Positions 31,798-43,346 of a DNA stretch of 64,000 nt are shown in pieces. A program made the translations under genes and the position numbers. The notes below the pieces were generated by a model. It ran no database searches. It was not told the origin of the DNA and saw nothing but the letters and a program-made list of their open reading frames with translations. This DNA comes from Isoetes taiwanensis (Eukaryota; Streptophyta; Lycopodiopsida; Isoetales; Isoetaceae), in contig JAJEKV010000008.1 of assembly GCA_021234155.1 (NCBI GenBank), positions 6,784,445 through 6,848,444 on the forward strand. Direction: 5' to 3'. Each line of letters starts with the position of its first letter. Within the stretch, counting starts at the first letter, position 1.

Positions 31798-32168
31798 GCT
31801 CAGATACCACTGTGACGTTCCCCGAATCCATACGATGCTCCCATCGTATAAATACGAGAAATTTCCCTCCCATGGCGACTCCATCACCACGGAAAGGTGG
31901 TCCGTCTAACTCGGAACACTCGTGATGGCCAAGTGTCCGAGTGAAGGACACAGAAGTGTCATTCGTCCCACACCTTCTATGGGAATCCTATATAGCAGAA
32001 GCGTACATGCATGTTAGCACCTGGCAACAATACTAATAAATAATATACCACCATGAAGGGTGGCCCATCATCATCAAGCAACGAGGTAATTAATGGTGCA
32101 TTAATTATTTATAGTGACTTTTTCACGTATTTATATCCAAAAGGCATATAAATACGCAGAATGTCACA
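31798..32168 (-). mobile_element. LTR (internally deleted) plus primer-binding site, copy in duplication 1
   Basis: The LTR is 31811-32168 (TGTGACG to GTCACA), 358 bp against 1006 bp at 12398-13403; about 650 bp are missing in the middle. Immediately left, gctcagatacca (31798-31809) is the reverse complement of TGGTATCTGAGC, one base from the tRNA-iMet primer-binding site TGGTATCAGAGC, with one spacer base. So the element reads on the minus strand with its internal part to the left. No gag or pol is recognisable in the 1 kb to the left. Confidence 0.6.
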
Positions 32169-32184
32169 ATGTCTCAAAAAAAAA

Positions 32185-33815
32185 AAGATTGATTCAAAAG
32201 AGAATCAAAAGCGGATATAAGTCAAGTCATTCTACTACAAAAGAGAATCGATAGTTGATATCACTCAGAGTCAAGAAGCAATATTGATGAGTTGATTAAT
32301 AACTGTGTTAAGATCCAGGAAAAGTTCAGCTCTATTCAAAATACTATCAACAAGCATAAAAGGGGCAAATCACTAATATTTCTCTAGAATTACTACTTCC
32401 CACTTCCCCACCATCCAACTCTCTTGATACCCCTAATTGTCAGACTTCTCATTCCTCTCTCCCTTCCACTGACCATTCTCTCATTCCTCCTATTATTGTC
32501 CCTACCTATCATGTTAGTTTATGGCAAAGAAATGCTCTAGTCCCTTACTCGCTACAAAGAAGATTGATGTAATGACACTACAAATTAGTAGAGAATATGA
32601 TTGAAGAGACTTTTCTTCTCTATTGTCAAGAAGAAAAAAATAAAAAATTGTCTAGTAAACACAAAAACATTGCTATTGAGGAGCTGGCCAATGATTGCTC
32701 TAGTCTGGATCAACAAGATATGGCTCTAGATGACCTTGAAGTATCTTCAAACATAGTTAATGCCCTTTCTAAACTCCATTTCAGTGAAATCTTTTCTGAT
32801 TTTCAAATGTCTCCATATGGCAATGGTGATTGTTCTCAAAATGAAAAAAGAGAGAGAACTGGAACTCCAAAATTGTATCTCTGCCAGTTTACAATATCAG
32901 CCTTTGAAGGATCTTGTTCCTATTGGCGGCACTTTAGTTCCCTCCATTATTCGGGGATGCCCGAAATGGAAGAAGGAAGCTAGAAAAAAGGGTACCTTAA
33001 ATAGACATACTATGCCCACAGAAGAAATTACACCCTGCAAGTGTGTGAAATCATAATGGCCCAACCAAGTTTACAAGAAGCAATGGTGACAGCACCCCTG
33101 AATCTCTATCTAAAAAATCTCTATCATGAGAGTTATCTCCTGGAATTTAAGAGGGATTAAAGGTCCTACAAAGAGAAAAAGTTTTGTTGCTAATATTTGA
33201 GAGTACAAAGTTGATTTCATCCTTATCGAAGAGCACCATCTTCCGAGCTCTAAGGCCAACAATCCAACTAATTAGATCAAAGCTGGTGCTCACTCTATAG
33301 TTATTCCATCTTGTGGTACTAAAGGGGGGCTTGCCATAATTTGGTCAAATGTTAATGTTATCTCAACTTATAATAGTCTTAACTCTAGATGGCAGTATGT
33401 TATATGGGAATCTGATGGCCAAAACATTGGCATTATTAACATTTATACTCAGACTGAACCTCATGAGAGAGATTTACTATGGCAAAATATTCAGCAAACC
33501 ATCTTAAACCTTCCTCACATTGATTGGATTATGATTGGAGATTTCAATAACACTCCCCAATGGGATATGAAGTTGTGAAAAATACCCGAGAGATGCAGGT
33601 GGAATAGTCTACTTGCGCAAAATCTTTTCTACCACATTCCTTGCTCCGATGTTAAATTCTCTTGGTTAAGTAAAAGAAACCTACACTAATTCATCTACCA
33701 GTAGCCTTTTAAATTGTCTAGTCACAGAAGACAAAGGTGCTATTCTTTCAGATCACCAACCAGTCATTATTGACTTCAAGGACCTTAGCCAGCAGAGAAC
33801 TTAGTCCAAGAATAT
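32185..33815 (+). mobile_element. L1-type LINE remnant: ORF1 C-terminus and endonuclease
   Basis: ORF1-like polar sequence (DELINNCVKIQEKFSSIQNT, 32287-32350; KNIAIEELANDCSSLDQQDM, about 32663) leads to a typical ORF1 basic end (KWKKEARKKGTLNRH). At 33126 a new protein begins VISWNLRGIKGPTKRK, the L1 endonuclease start, followed by ILIEEHHLPSS, GTKGGLAIIWSN (about 33310-33350), DWIMIGDFNNTPQWDMK (about 33525-33575) and LSDHQPVI (about 33747). Stops and a frame change after 33575 show decay. It breaks off before the reverse transcriptase. The catalytic Glu position (IEEHH) appears kept here, unlike the central LINE. Confidence 0.75.
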
Positions 33816-34187
33816 AATGGGCTCTAATGGTTGTGCCTCTATAGTACAACGTCTTATGGTAACCGTGTACATGTCGATGTACTCAATATCTACTAGTGAG
33901 TGGCAGTATAATATACGTATTTATATCGTATATTATCCTGGAACGTCACACCCCCTAACCCACAACCGAATTTGGGTTAGAAGCTTTGCTATCGAAGAGT
34001 CTATTGTCAGACATATGACGAAACTATTTTCTGCATCGACCCTCTGACTTCTTAATTTCCTTCCAGAGTGCCAGCGAAATTCAAAGGTCAAGCATCCAAT
34101 ATAAATAATTTCAAATTATTGAAATTGTTGTTATGTTGCCAATTGAAAAAAAAAGGGGCCAACAACTTTCAAATTAAACAACTCTTC

Positions 34188-34502
34188 TTAAAATTCTAAT
34201 GGTCTCATTATAGTGGAACATAAAACAAAAATCCAAATACTCCAGATGGCAACTTGCTTTAAGGTATTTATAAAATCATTATTTCCACTTAAAAATAGGC
34301 AAGTAGAATCATGAGGATCTATTCTGTAACCAGCTTGATACGTAATGTCTCTCAACCAACTCCATAAAATGGAAGTTCTAAGACAACTAAAAATATAAGA
34401 GGTGGTTTTAGGATACCCTTTGCACATGTCACAGATAATATCAAAGTTGGGTGCAGAATTCCCCAGCCACTTTTTGAGAAAACATTTGGAGGGAATAGCC
34501 AA
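34188..34502 (-). mobile_element. L1-type LINE zf-RVT remnant
   Basis: Minus-strand frame beginning AIPSKCFLKKWLGNSAP with CDMCKGYPKTTSYIFSCL and SILWSWLRDI. The C-x2-C...F-x2-C and following W-S-W match the zinc-binding C-terminus of plant LINE reverse transcriptases; the usual His before FxxC is replaced by Tyr. The reverse transcriptase itself is absent. The duplicate is at 41363-41677. Confidence 0.55.
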
Positions 34503-34599
34503 ATGGAGAGTTCACTAGACCATGAGTTGGCCCAAGTGGCACTTGCTAATTTACCTTATTTAATAATTAGTTAATAATTAGCTAATCTTGCATAATCTT

Positions 34600-36787
34600 G
34601 CAGAGAACCATGTTTTCTTGATCAGGTTCATTTGAAATCACCAATGGAGATATTTTATCCCCTTTGTCCAAGTCGTGTTGGGGAAGAGTTGATGAAGAAT
34701 TCTTACATTTATCCACTGCTAATGTTTTCCTTTGTAGAGATTTAGAAATCTCACCTTGTTTCTCTAATTGTTTCTCTTGAGTTTTTGTAGAACCCAGGAG
34801 TTGAGATTTATTTGCATGGCTTTTCCTAATTAATAGATCTCCCTTACTGCTTTTTTGAAAATCCAATTTTGAAGACAGTTTGGAATTATTCAAGATTTTT
34901 GCATCTTGAATAATTCTATCAAGAGTTGAATGCAAATCTTCTGTTGATGTTGCTGACTGATCCATGGGGGCTTTCCCTTTTCCAATGTATTCACCATATT
35001 TCTGTATCACCTTTATTTCTGGAGGCTTTTTAAATATTCCTGTCAAAGCACTTTCATTTGAAATTGTTGCAGAATTATGATGGTCATGAGTTTGCTTTAA
35101 CTTCTCCTTTTCCAATCTATTCTTATGGATTCTCCTTTGAGAACCATTGACCCTTTTCCAGCTGAAATCATTATGTTCATTTGCTTTTGATGCATTACCT
35201 AATAATGTCTTCACAGCTGTTTCATTTCTGTCTCGAGGCATAGCACTTCTGAATGCTATTGTTTCATGTGAGGATACAACTTTCTCAGCTTGACTCATAC
35301 CCTTTAATGGAATTGTATTTATTGTCATGTTTACCTGATTCTTAGAGCATGAACTGCAATTGTCATACCAAAAATGCCTGTTCTTACATGTTTGACATTG
35401 AGGAGGCGGACGACCACCTTAGTGATAGAGTTGACTTACGTCCAAAAGCATCAAGGAAAGGAATTTGAGTTGGAATATCTTTGGAAAGGTCAAGTTGGAT
35501 GAAGGCACGGGGTGGTCTCTCAGGGTAATATTCAGTGGAGATGTAGGTGCCAATGGAGTTAAATAAAGATCTGAAACAATCTTCATTCCAGATGTAAAAG
35601 TAGTAGAAGCAATGCATAAAGAGTCAAAGGATTTGGTGTCAAGTCTGGGATTCCATTTAAGAAAGGAGATTTGATAATTTTCAAATACCAGAGGACCATG
35701 GTTCAGAAAGAAATTTGCTGATCTTTTATTTTCACACTCAATCATGATGAATGGATAGTTTAGCCAATAAATAGCTTTGATAAGAACACCTTTTTGGAGC
35801 TTTTGGCAGAAATTCCATAGCTTCCCTAGGTTAATGCCAGACTTGTTGACCTTAACTAGAATAGCAGTATCTTTAAGAATTGACATCTTTTCATGCACAG
35901 AGGGAAGATTTAAAGAAATACCATGATAGAGTGGTTGCTTGCTTCCATCAGCAGATCGGGTCTCCATTAAGGCTTGATCCAAAGCTTTGTCTGAGAGGAC
36001 ACTTCTAACTGGTTTTGGCACCCTATAAGGCAATGGGATTTGAGTGTTTGGGTGCAAAATTGGAAGACGACCATAAAGATCCGGGTCCTTAGAAAGATTA
36101 TCCCAGATTGGCACCTTATGAGTTCTAGGGTGCATGATCTGATCAAAAGATAGAAGGTTAGCAAAATCACCAAAGAGCATACATTTTTTTGGATTTTCTT
36201 GGTAAAGACTTAACTGGTGAAGCAAGGGAGAGCGCTCAGAGTCTTCAAGCTGAGCAAAATCGTGAAGAAAGGCTAGGAATTTAGGGCTAAAATTGGCTAG
36301 ATTATCCATTAAAAAGATCAGGGGAAGAAAACAGAGACACGTGAGAAGGAAGTAAAAGGAGGGAGCGAGAAATTTGAAAGGAAAGAGGGGAAAAGAAACA
36401 GCAGGGGAGAGGCAAATTGAAAGGAAATCAACTCAATCACTAAGAATTCAGGAAAGCACTCTTCATTGTCTTTGATCTGCCTCGGAATACAATTTGACTG
36501 TCAATTTTGAATCTGTCCAATCACAATTTACTCTTAGTATAGCAGTTGCTTCAGTATTTTTGTTTCCAATGAATTCTTCCATTTCGATCTCAAATTCTTC
36601 ACAGCTTGGAACAAATGTGTATTCCAGATGAAAATTTTCCTCCGGGAAGAATTGATTTGTTATCAGAGAATGCCAAAGGCGAGTTGCAGATCCACACAGA
36701 TATCCACAAGTTAGTCTGCCTTTATCCTGTAAAATTACAAAGATTTTAGTGTCCATTTGTAGATAATTTGGAGAGGAATCATATGGC
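34600..36787 (-). mobile_element. Second copy of the central LINE's 5' part, cut within ORF1
   Basis: The 2188 bp correspond to 20579-22766 with a constant offset of 14021 and about a dozen differences. It carries the 5' ORF (36463-36756), the ORF1 start at 36309 with the first frameshift absent, an ORF1 frameshift near 35594, the zinc knuckle region (here also damaged near 35405-35415), and the middle of ORF1 to 34600. It is therefore 3'-truncated, the opposite of the usual 5' truncation of LINE insertions, and has no poly(A). It sits exactly between the two copies of the 5 kb duplication, with a 4-bp overlap (tggc) at 36784-36787 and a gca overlap at the other end. Confidence 0.9.
36463..36756 (-). 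CDS. LINE 5' ORF, second copy
   Basis: All 97 codons from MDTKIFVILQ to EADQRQ match the copy at 22442-22735. An in-frame extension to 36792 (QPYDSSPNYLQ) crosses the junction with the duplicated segment, so its first residues are chimeric. Confidence 0.4.
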   Translation of the reverse strand: MDTKIFVILQDKGRLTCGYLCGSATRLWHSLITNQFFPEENFHLEYTFVPSCEEFEIEMEEFIGNKNTEATAILRVNCDWTDSKLTVKLYSEADQRQ

Positions 36788-38972
36788 TGCAAGGATGGAT
36801 CAAGTTCTGATAAAAATAGCAGTTGGCGTTCTTATACAACACACTGATATGTCTACTGAGCACATGAACAGGGTTCTTTTATATCTGAGTTTATATTCCT
36901 GCAAAGTTTGCTTATAATACATTCTGCTGAATGATATAGATATTGATATATTTTCGGCTTAAAAGTCTATGATATACGGATCTTAAAAAGGAAAAAGATC
37001 TATGGATATATTTTGTAAGTAAGTTCCTCTCATGAAATGAAACTTACTATTTTGAGATAAGATAAATAATGGAAAAGACCTCTGTCACAAATATATCAGG
37101 TATTCGGATCTGATCTGATTGGTGTATCATAATTTTGAACCTGTATGACCATACTAATGGTTATGCTATGATTAACTAAGGCATATAAGCCAGTAAATAC
37201 ATATAATAGGTTGGACAGATCGAAATTATTGACTGGTCCCTAAAGGTTCTTTGTAAACTTTAATTTTTTATAATAGGATGGCCAGGGTGGGGTAATAAGA
37301 TCCCAATTTGGCTGAACATAATAGGCCCTTGGCAAAACCACATTATGAAATCTAACGAAATGCATGTGATAGAGATCATCTAGCTGGATCTAAATTCTAA
37401 AGTCACAAATACCGTTTAATGATCTTCTGGCATAAAAGGATATAGCTGAAACAGAATATTAAATATCAATCAGGCTACAAGTTTAGCACTAGATAAACAT
37501 AGTAAGGTTCTAGAAAAGCACTTGGTCTAAGACTCGAAGTTTGTCAGGCTTCAAATACAGTTTTGGTTATGACATGTTGTCTCTCTCAAGTCTTAAATGT
37601 GAATATAACTGTCATCTAATCCCTAAGGCAGATACCACTTTTGTATAAATTATTACACCAGTATGGGAATATCTATGTGATCTAGTGATGTATATATTTG
37701 AGTTGATTATGAGGGGTGATACTACACTAGAAAGCTCGCTCATGCTAGTAGTAAAGTGATAATACGAGTGCTATTTTTTTTTATTTTTTTTTTAATGCGA
37801 TAAATATTGCCATTGCAAATAATAGAAAAATAGTGCAAGTCATACTAAGTCTCGAAAGTTCCCTTCAAATAGCCATATATATGTCTCTCAAGTTGTACCT
37901 CCCTCAAGTGGAGCATCGTAAATTGTAACAACATAGCATTGTGCCAATCTTGGTGATACATTGGTGCTAGGCACACAACCATTACGTCAAGGTAAAGATT
38001 TGAAGTTAAAAGATCATTTGTTGTCTTTATACACGAAATAGGAGGTTTTTTAGTTGAATATGAAGAAAAATGGCATGCTTGCCACTTGTCAATATTCTAT
38101 AAATTGCTTGCATGCATAGTTCTCTTTTGCTTTCTCCTTGAACACTTTAAAGTAGTATTTCAATGAATTGTTGGCTAGTAAACATTTCAAAGGTAAACGG
38201 CCGTGGGTGGATAAAGGTACGTTTACTCCAGTTACAATCTTCACATGCAAGTTTCACTTAGGATTTGCCAAAAAGAGCAACCCTAACATGTAGGGTTTTT
38301 TCTACAAAAAGGAGCCGCTTTGTATCCGCTTGTTCTTGCTAAATCTTCTGTCTCTTCATGCCTAGTTTGGCTGCCATTCTGCTGGCAGATCTGATCCTAT
38401 TTCTCTCACGAGAAGTCTAATGTGCCTTTTGAAAGATTGGTGACCTTGAATGGGCGAAAATGCCAAGAGCTATGTGACGGCACTTAGTGTCATGCGCACA
38501 TTCCCAGCCTCTGTTAGAATAGATGGAGGTATGCTGCTGTACAGTCTTAGCATCAGTTGCATGTCATGGCTTAGAATGGAAAATGGCTACTGTTCTAGCT
38601 ACATTTTTGTGGATGCACAATAAAGGAACAATCTCATACACATTCAACTGAATACGGGTGAAATACGGGTTTCTTTTTCAATTCTAAGACTCCATTTTGC
38701 TCGACAGGCACTCTGTGTGCCCGAACCCATTTGATGTCGTTTTGATGCGGGATGCTGGTGTCCCTAGGGTAATTGGATTGTCTTCGACATGTTGGTGCAA
38801 AAATTAGCTCAATCCGAGTTACCTAGAGAAAGTTATGGCCTGTGAAAATAAGGGACCTCTTTTTTCTCCAGAAACTTAACATATTTGATTCTAAGGACTT
38901 ACGCCTTAATTCCTCCTCCCATAACTAGGTCAACATACATACTAGTTATGGAATTGGGATGGTTCCACACAT

Positions 38973-39343
38973 GCTCAGATACCACTGTGACGTTCCCCGA
39001 ATCCATACGATGCTCCCATCGTATAAATACGAGAAATTTCCCTCCCATGGCGACTCCATCACCACGGAAAGGTGGTCCGTCTAACTCGGAACACTCGTGA
39101 TGGCCAAGTGTCCGAGTGAAGGACACAGAAGTGTCATTCGTCCCACACCTTCTATGGGAATCCTATATAGCAGAAGCGTACATGCATGTTAGCACCTGGC
39201 AACAATACTAATAAATAATATACCACCATGAAGGGTGGCCCATCATCATCAAGCAACGAGGTAATTAATGGTGCATTAATTATTTATAGTGACTTTTTCA
39301 CGTATTTATATCCAAAAGGCATATAAATACGCAGAATGTCACA
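38973..39343 (-). mobile_element. LTR plus primer-binding site, copy in duplication 2
   Basis: Duplicate of 31798-32168 (LTR 38986-39343, primer-binding site 38973-38984), without an independent insertion event. Confidence 0.6.
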
Positions 39344-39359
39344 ATGTCTCAAAAAGAAA

Positions 39360-40990
39360 AGATTCAGATTCAAAAGAGAATCAAAAGCAGATATAAGTCA
39401 AGTCATTCTACTACAAAAAGAGAATCTGATAGTTGATATCACTCAGAGTCAAGAAGCAATATTGATGAGTTGATTAATAACTGTGTTAAGATCCAGGAAA
39501 AGTTCAGCTCTATTCAAAATACTATCAACAAGCATAAAAGGGGCAAATCACTAATATTTCTCTAGAATTACTACTTCCCACTTCCCCACCATCCAACTCT
39601 CTTGATACCCCTAATTGTCAGACTTCTCATTCCTCTCTCCCTTCCACTGACCATTCTCTCATTCCTCCTATTATTGTCCCTACCTATCATGTTAGTTTAT
39701 GGCAGCAAATGCTCTAGTCCCTTCTGCTACAAAGAAGATTGATGTAATGACACTACAAATTAGTAGAGAATATGATTGAAGAGACTTTTCTTCTCTATTG
39801 TCAAGAAGAAAAAAATAAAAAATTGTCTAGTAAACACAAAAACATTGCTATTGAGGAGCTGGCCAATGATTGCTCTAGTCTGGATCAACAAGATATGGCT
39901 CTAGATGACCTTGAAGTATCTTCAAACATAGTTAATGCCCTTTCTAAACTCCATTTCAGTGAAATCTTTTCTGATTTTCAAATGTCTCCATATGGCAATG
40001 GTGATTGTTCTCAAAATGAAAAAAGAGAGAGAACTGGAACTCCAAAATTGTATCTCTGCCAGTTTACAATATCAGCCTTTGAAGGATCTTGTTCCTACTG
40101 GCAGCTTAGTTCCCCTCCATTATTCAGGGGATGCCCAGAAATGGAAGAAGGAAGCTAGAAAAAAGGGTACCTTAAATAGACATACTATGCCCACAGAAGA
40201 AATTACACCCTGCAAGTGTGTGAAATCATAATGGCCCAACCAAGTTTACAAGAAGCAATGGTGACAGCACCCCTGAATCTCTATCTAAAAAATCTCTATC
40301 ATGAGAGTTATCTCCTGGAATTTAAGAGGGATTAAAGGTCCTACAAAGAGAAAAAGTTTTGTTGCTAATATTTGAGAGTACAAAGTTGATTTCATCCTTA
40401 TCGAAGAGCACCATCTTCCGAGCTCTAAGGCCAACAATCCAACTAATTAGATCAAAGCTGGTGCTCACTCTATAGTTATTCCATCTTGTGGTACTAAAGG
40501 GGGGCTTGCCATAATTTGGTCAAATGTTAATGTTATCTCAACTTATAATAGTCTTAACTCTAGATGGCAGTATGTTATATGGGAATCTGATGGCCAAAAC
40601 ATTGGCATTATTAACATTTATACTCAGACTGAACCTCATGAGAGAGATTTACTATGGCAAAATATTCAGCAAACCATCTTAAACCTTCCTCACATTGATT
40701 GGATTATGATTGGAGATTTCAATAACACTCCCCAATGGGATATGAAGTTGTGAAAAATACCCGAGAGATGCAGGTGGAATAGTCTACTTGCGCAAAATCT
40801 TTTCTACCACATTCCTTGCTCCGATGTTAAATTCTCTTGGTTAAGTAAAAGAAACCTACACTAATTCATCTACCAGTAGCCTTTTAAATTGTCTAGTCAC
40901 AGAAGACAAAGGTGCTATTCTTTCAGATCACCAACCAGTCATTATTGACTTCAAGGACCTTAGCCAGCAGAGAACTTAGTCCAAGAATAT
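39360..40990 (+). mobile_element. L1-type LINE ORF1/endonuclease remnant, duplicate
   Basis: Duplicate of 32185-33815, with the same stops. Around 40100-40140 it reads gcccagaaatgg where copy 1 has gcccgaaatgg, with several further small indels close by. Confidence 0.75.
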
Positions 40991-41362
40991 AATGGGCTCT
41001 AATGGTTGTGCCTCTATAGTACAACGTCTTATGGTAACCGTGTACATGTCGATGTACTCAATATCTACTAGTGAGTGGCAGTATAATATACGTATTTATA
41101 TCGTATATTATCCTGGAACGTCACACCCCCTAACCCACAACCGAATTTGGGTTAGAAGCTTTGCTATCGAAGAGTCTATTGTCAGACATATGACGAAACT
41201 ATTTTCTGCATCGACCCTCTGACTTCTTAATTTCCTTCCAGAGTGCCAGCGAAATTCAAAGGCTGCTACTCCAATATAAATAATTTCAAATTATTGAAAT
41301 TGTTGTTATGTTGCCAATTGAAAAAAAAAGGGGCCAACAACTTTCAAATTAAACAACTCTTC

Positions 41363-41677
41363 TTAAAATTCTAATGGTCTCATTATAGTGGAACATAAAA
41401 CAAAAATCCAAATACTCCAGATGGCAACTTGCTTTAAGGTATTTATAAAATCATTATTTCCACTTAAAAATAGGCAAGTAGAATCATGAGGATCTATTCT
41501 GTAACCAGCTTGATACGTAATGTCTCTCAACCAACTCCATAAAATGGAAGTTCTAAGACAACTAAAAATATAAGAGGTGGTTTTAGGATACCCTTTGCAC
41601 ATGTCACAGATAATATCAAAGTTGGGTGCAGAATTCCCCAGCCACTTTTTGAGAAAACATTTGGAGGGAATAGCCAA
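41363..41677 (-). mobile_element. L1-type LINE zf-RVT remnant, duplicate
   Basis: Identical in translation to 34188-34502. Confidence 0.55.
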
Positions 41678-41689
41678 ATGGAGAGTTCA

Positions 41690-41915
41690 CTAGACCATGA
41701 GTTGGCCCAAGTGGCACTTGCTAATTTACCTTATTTAATAATTAGTTAATAATTAGCTAATCTTGCATAATTGGCTTATTTAATTAATGTGAATTTAGCA
41801 TAGCTAATTTGGCCGCATTAGCTAATCACATAAAGAGTCAATATACTATTATGTACTTATGGTGACGTGTCATGTATTTTGTATGTGTAGTGTATAAAAT
41901 ATTTGGAATGTCACA
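41690..41915 (-). mobile_element. Partial LTR related to the 12.4-13.4 kb LTR
   Basis: The tip ggtgacgtgtcatgtatttt...ggaatgtcaca (41868-41915) matches the right tip of 12398-13403, and the preceding attagttaataattagctaat stretch is a looser match to its AT-rich interior. Only the right part is present. Confidence 0.45.
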
Positions 41916-42235
41916 TAAGCCATAGGGATGTTATTTAATATGATAATTTGGTTGTTCACCCATTGCATGGACTGTTATTCTTTCATTATATAATGCTCTG
42001 AAAAATCCACTATCGAAACAAATGCATCTGTTGGGAGATCCTTTAGAGTTCCTTACATTGTCTAGCCGACACTAGTACCTAAGATTATTCAATGGAAATA
42101 TTTTTAGATGATTTTTCACATTATATAATAAGTATCTGAACTAATGAGTTAATCTCCTATCAAAAGTTGACCCATTGTCTTTTTCATAACCAATATACTC
42201 CCATTTCAATTTCATGTTACTCTTATTGACGTTTA

Positions 42236-43345
42236 TAGTCATAGAGCAGAGTTGTATGATTGGGCCCGATTGGGCCCATCAGTCACACCTGTTCAAGGTC
42301 TTAGTGGAGCCTGTCCTTTTATATGGGGTGGAAGTATGGGGCCCAATAGTATCACTTGCTACTTGGAATGACTTGGAGCAGGTCCAGAAAGCCTTCTTAG
42401 TACGAGCACTAGGGGTGAAGTCCACAGTCCCATATCAAATTCTGCTGCAGGAGACAGGATTCTTGCCTCTTCAGAGGGCGGCCCTTGATCGCCACATTGT
42501 CTATTTTCAGAAGGTGGTCAATATGGACGATGATCGTCTCCCTAAACTAGCTTATATCATGGCAATGGAGCCGCTTGCGCCTCAAGGCCTCTTTGGAGGG
42601 AAAAGAGAGCTCAATGGTTGGCTAGATGGAATGTGCAGAGCACACGGTGCATGCATGTGCAAACAGAGGCGATCGCCATAGCTTGAGGCAATATCTTGAT
42701 GCTTGCTTCCTCGGCAAAGCTTTGGGATGCCAATGCCCTTGAACAGTCAAGACAAAGACACTACCGGCGCCACATAAATCCCACATTGGAACGAGGCCCG
42801 CAATGCTACCGCGATATCCACTTGCCCATGAAAAGGCGCTGACTCATTGCCTCCATTCGCGCGGGGGCACATCATCTTCGGTTGAGGCGGGCGGATGGAT
42901 TAGTGAGCCACCGGGGCAGATGTGCTCAATCAATGCCGCCAAATGGGAGTCATTGAGGATGAATCTCATACCCTTCAAAGTTGCCCAAAGATATGATCAA
43001 ATTCGGACCGCGATATCTTTGAGTTGGTCAGGCCTGGCCAGCCGTTACATGTGACATTGAGCACAGCATCCGTACGGGTGCTAGGATCATATCTTCAGGA
43101 GGTTGTGGACATGCGAGATCAGCTATGTCCTCGGGCACACACTTGACATGTATATATATACATTGATGTATACTTGTGCAGTTTGACAAAGATTCTTATT
43201 AATGCGCCCGCGGTTTTCCCTCGAAAACCCTTGGTGGGGGGTTTTAACCCTGACAAGAATAAGTTTGTCGCTCCTTTTGGGTCCCATAGGCCGATTGGCC
43301 TCAGTGGACGATAAAAAATCATTCTCATTCTCATTCTCATTCTTC
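42236..43345 (+). mobile_element. Degenerate non-L1 LINE, copy 2 (C-terminal pol and 3' UTR)
   Basis: Same family as 3567-5316. LFKVLVEPVLLYGVEVWGPI (about 42287-42346), ATWNDLEQVQKAFLVRALG, LQETGFLPLQRAALDRHIVY and RLPKLAY form the post-RT region. HINPTLERGPQCYR, IRAGAHHLRLRR and VIEDESHTLQSCP (about 42770-43000) form the C-terminal zinc part. Frame changes at about 42680 and later. The 3' UTR ends with the shared hairpin (43288-43301), ggacgataaaaa and a CATTCT microsatellite (about 43319-43346). The reverse transcriptase core is missing, so this copy is more strongly 5'-truncated. Confidence 0.75.
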
Positions 43346-43346
43346 T

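Larger units (their letters stand above)
29609..34596 (+). repeat. Segmental duplication, copy 1 (about 4.99 kb)
   Basis: From tggctgcaagg at 29609 to cataat at 34596 the sequence is repeated at 36784-41771 with a constant offset of 7175 bp. Most of it is identical; differences are single bases and clustered small indels at about 32180-32240, 32520-32560, 32925-32970 and 34085. It contains a T-rich tract, an LTR, L1 ORF1 and endonuclease remnants, and a reversed zf-RVT remnant, listed separately. Its right end runs through a tandem taatcttgca pair (34583-34602) into LINE sequence. Confidence 0.95.
36784..41771 (+). repeat. Segmental duplication, copy 2 (about 4.99 kb)
   Basis: Direct repeat of 29609-34596 at an offset of 7175 bp. 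After 41771 it continues into attggcttatttaatt, whereas copy 1 switches to LINE sequence, so copy 2 shows the undisturbed right flank (the LTR-related DNA at 41690-41915). Confidence 0.95.

Noticed and set aside
31710-31951. Opposed short frames spanning the LTR tip (also at 38885-39126 and 12380-12607)
   Set aside because: They recur only because the LTR recurs; they are chance frames in non-coding LTR sequence.
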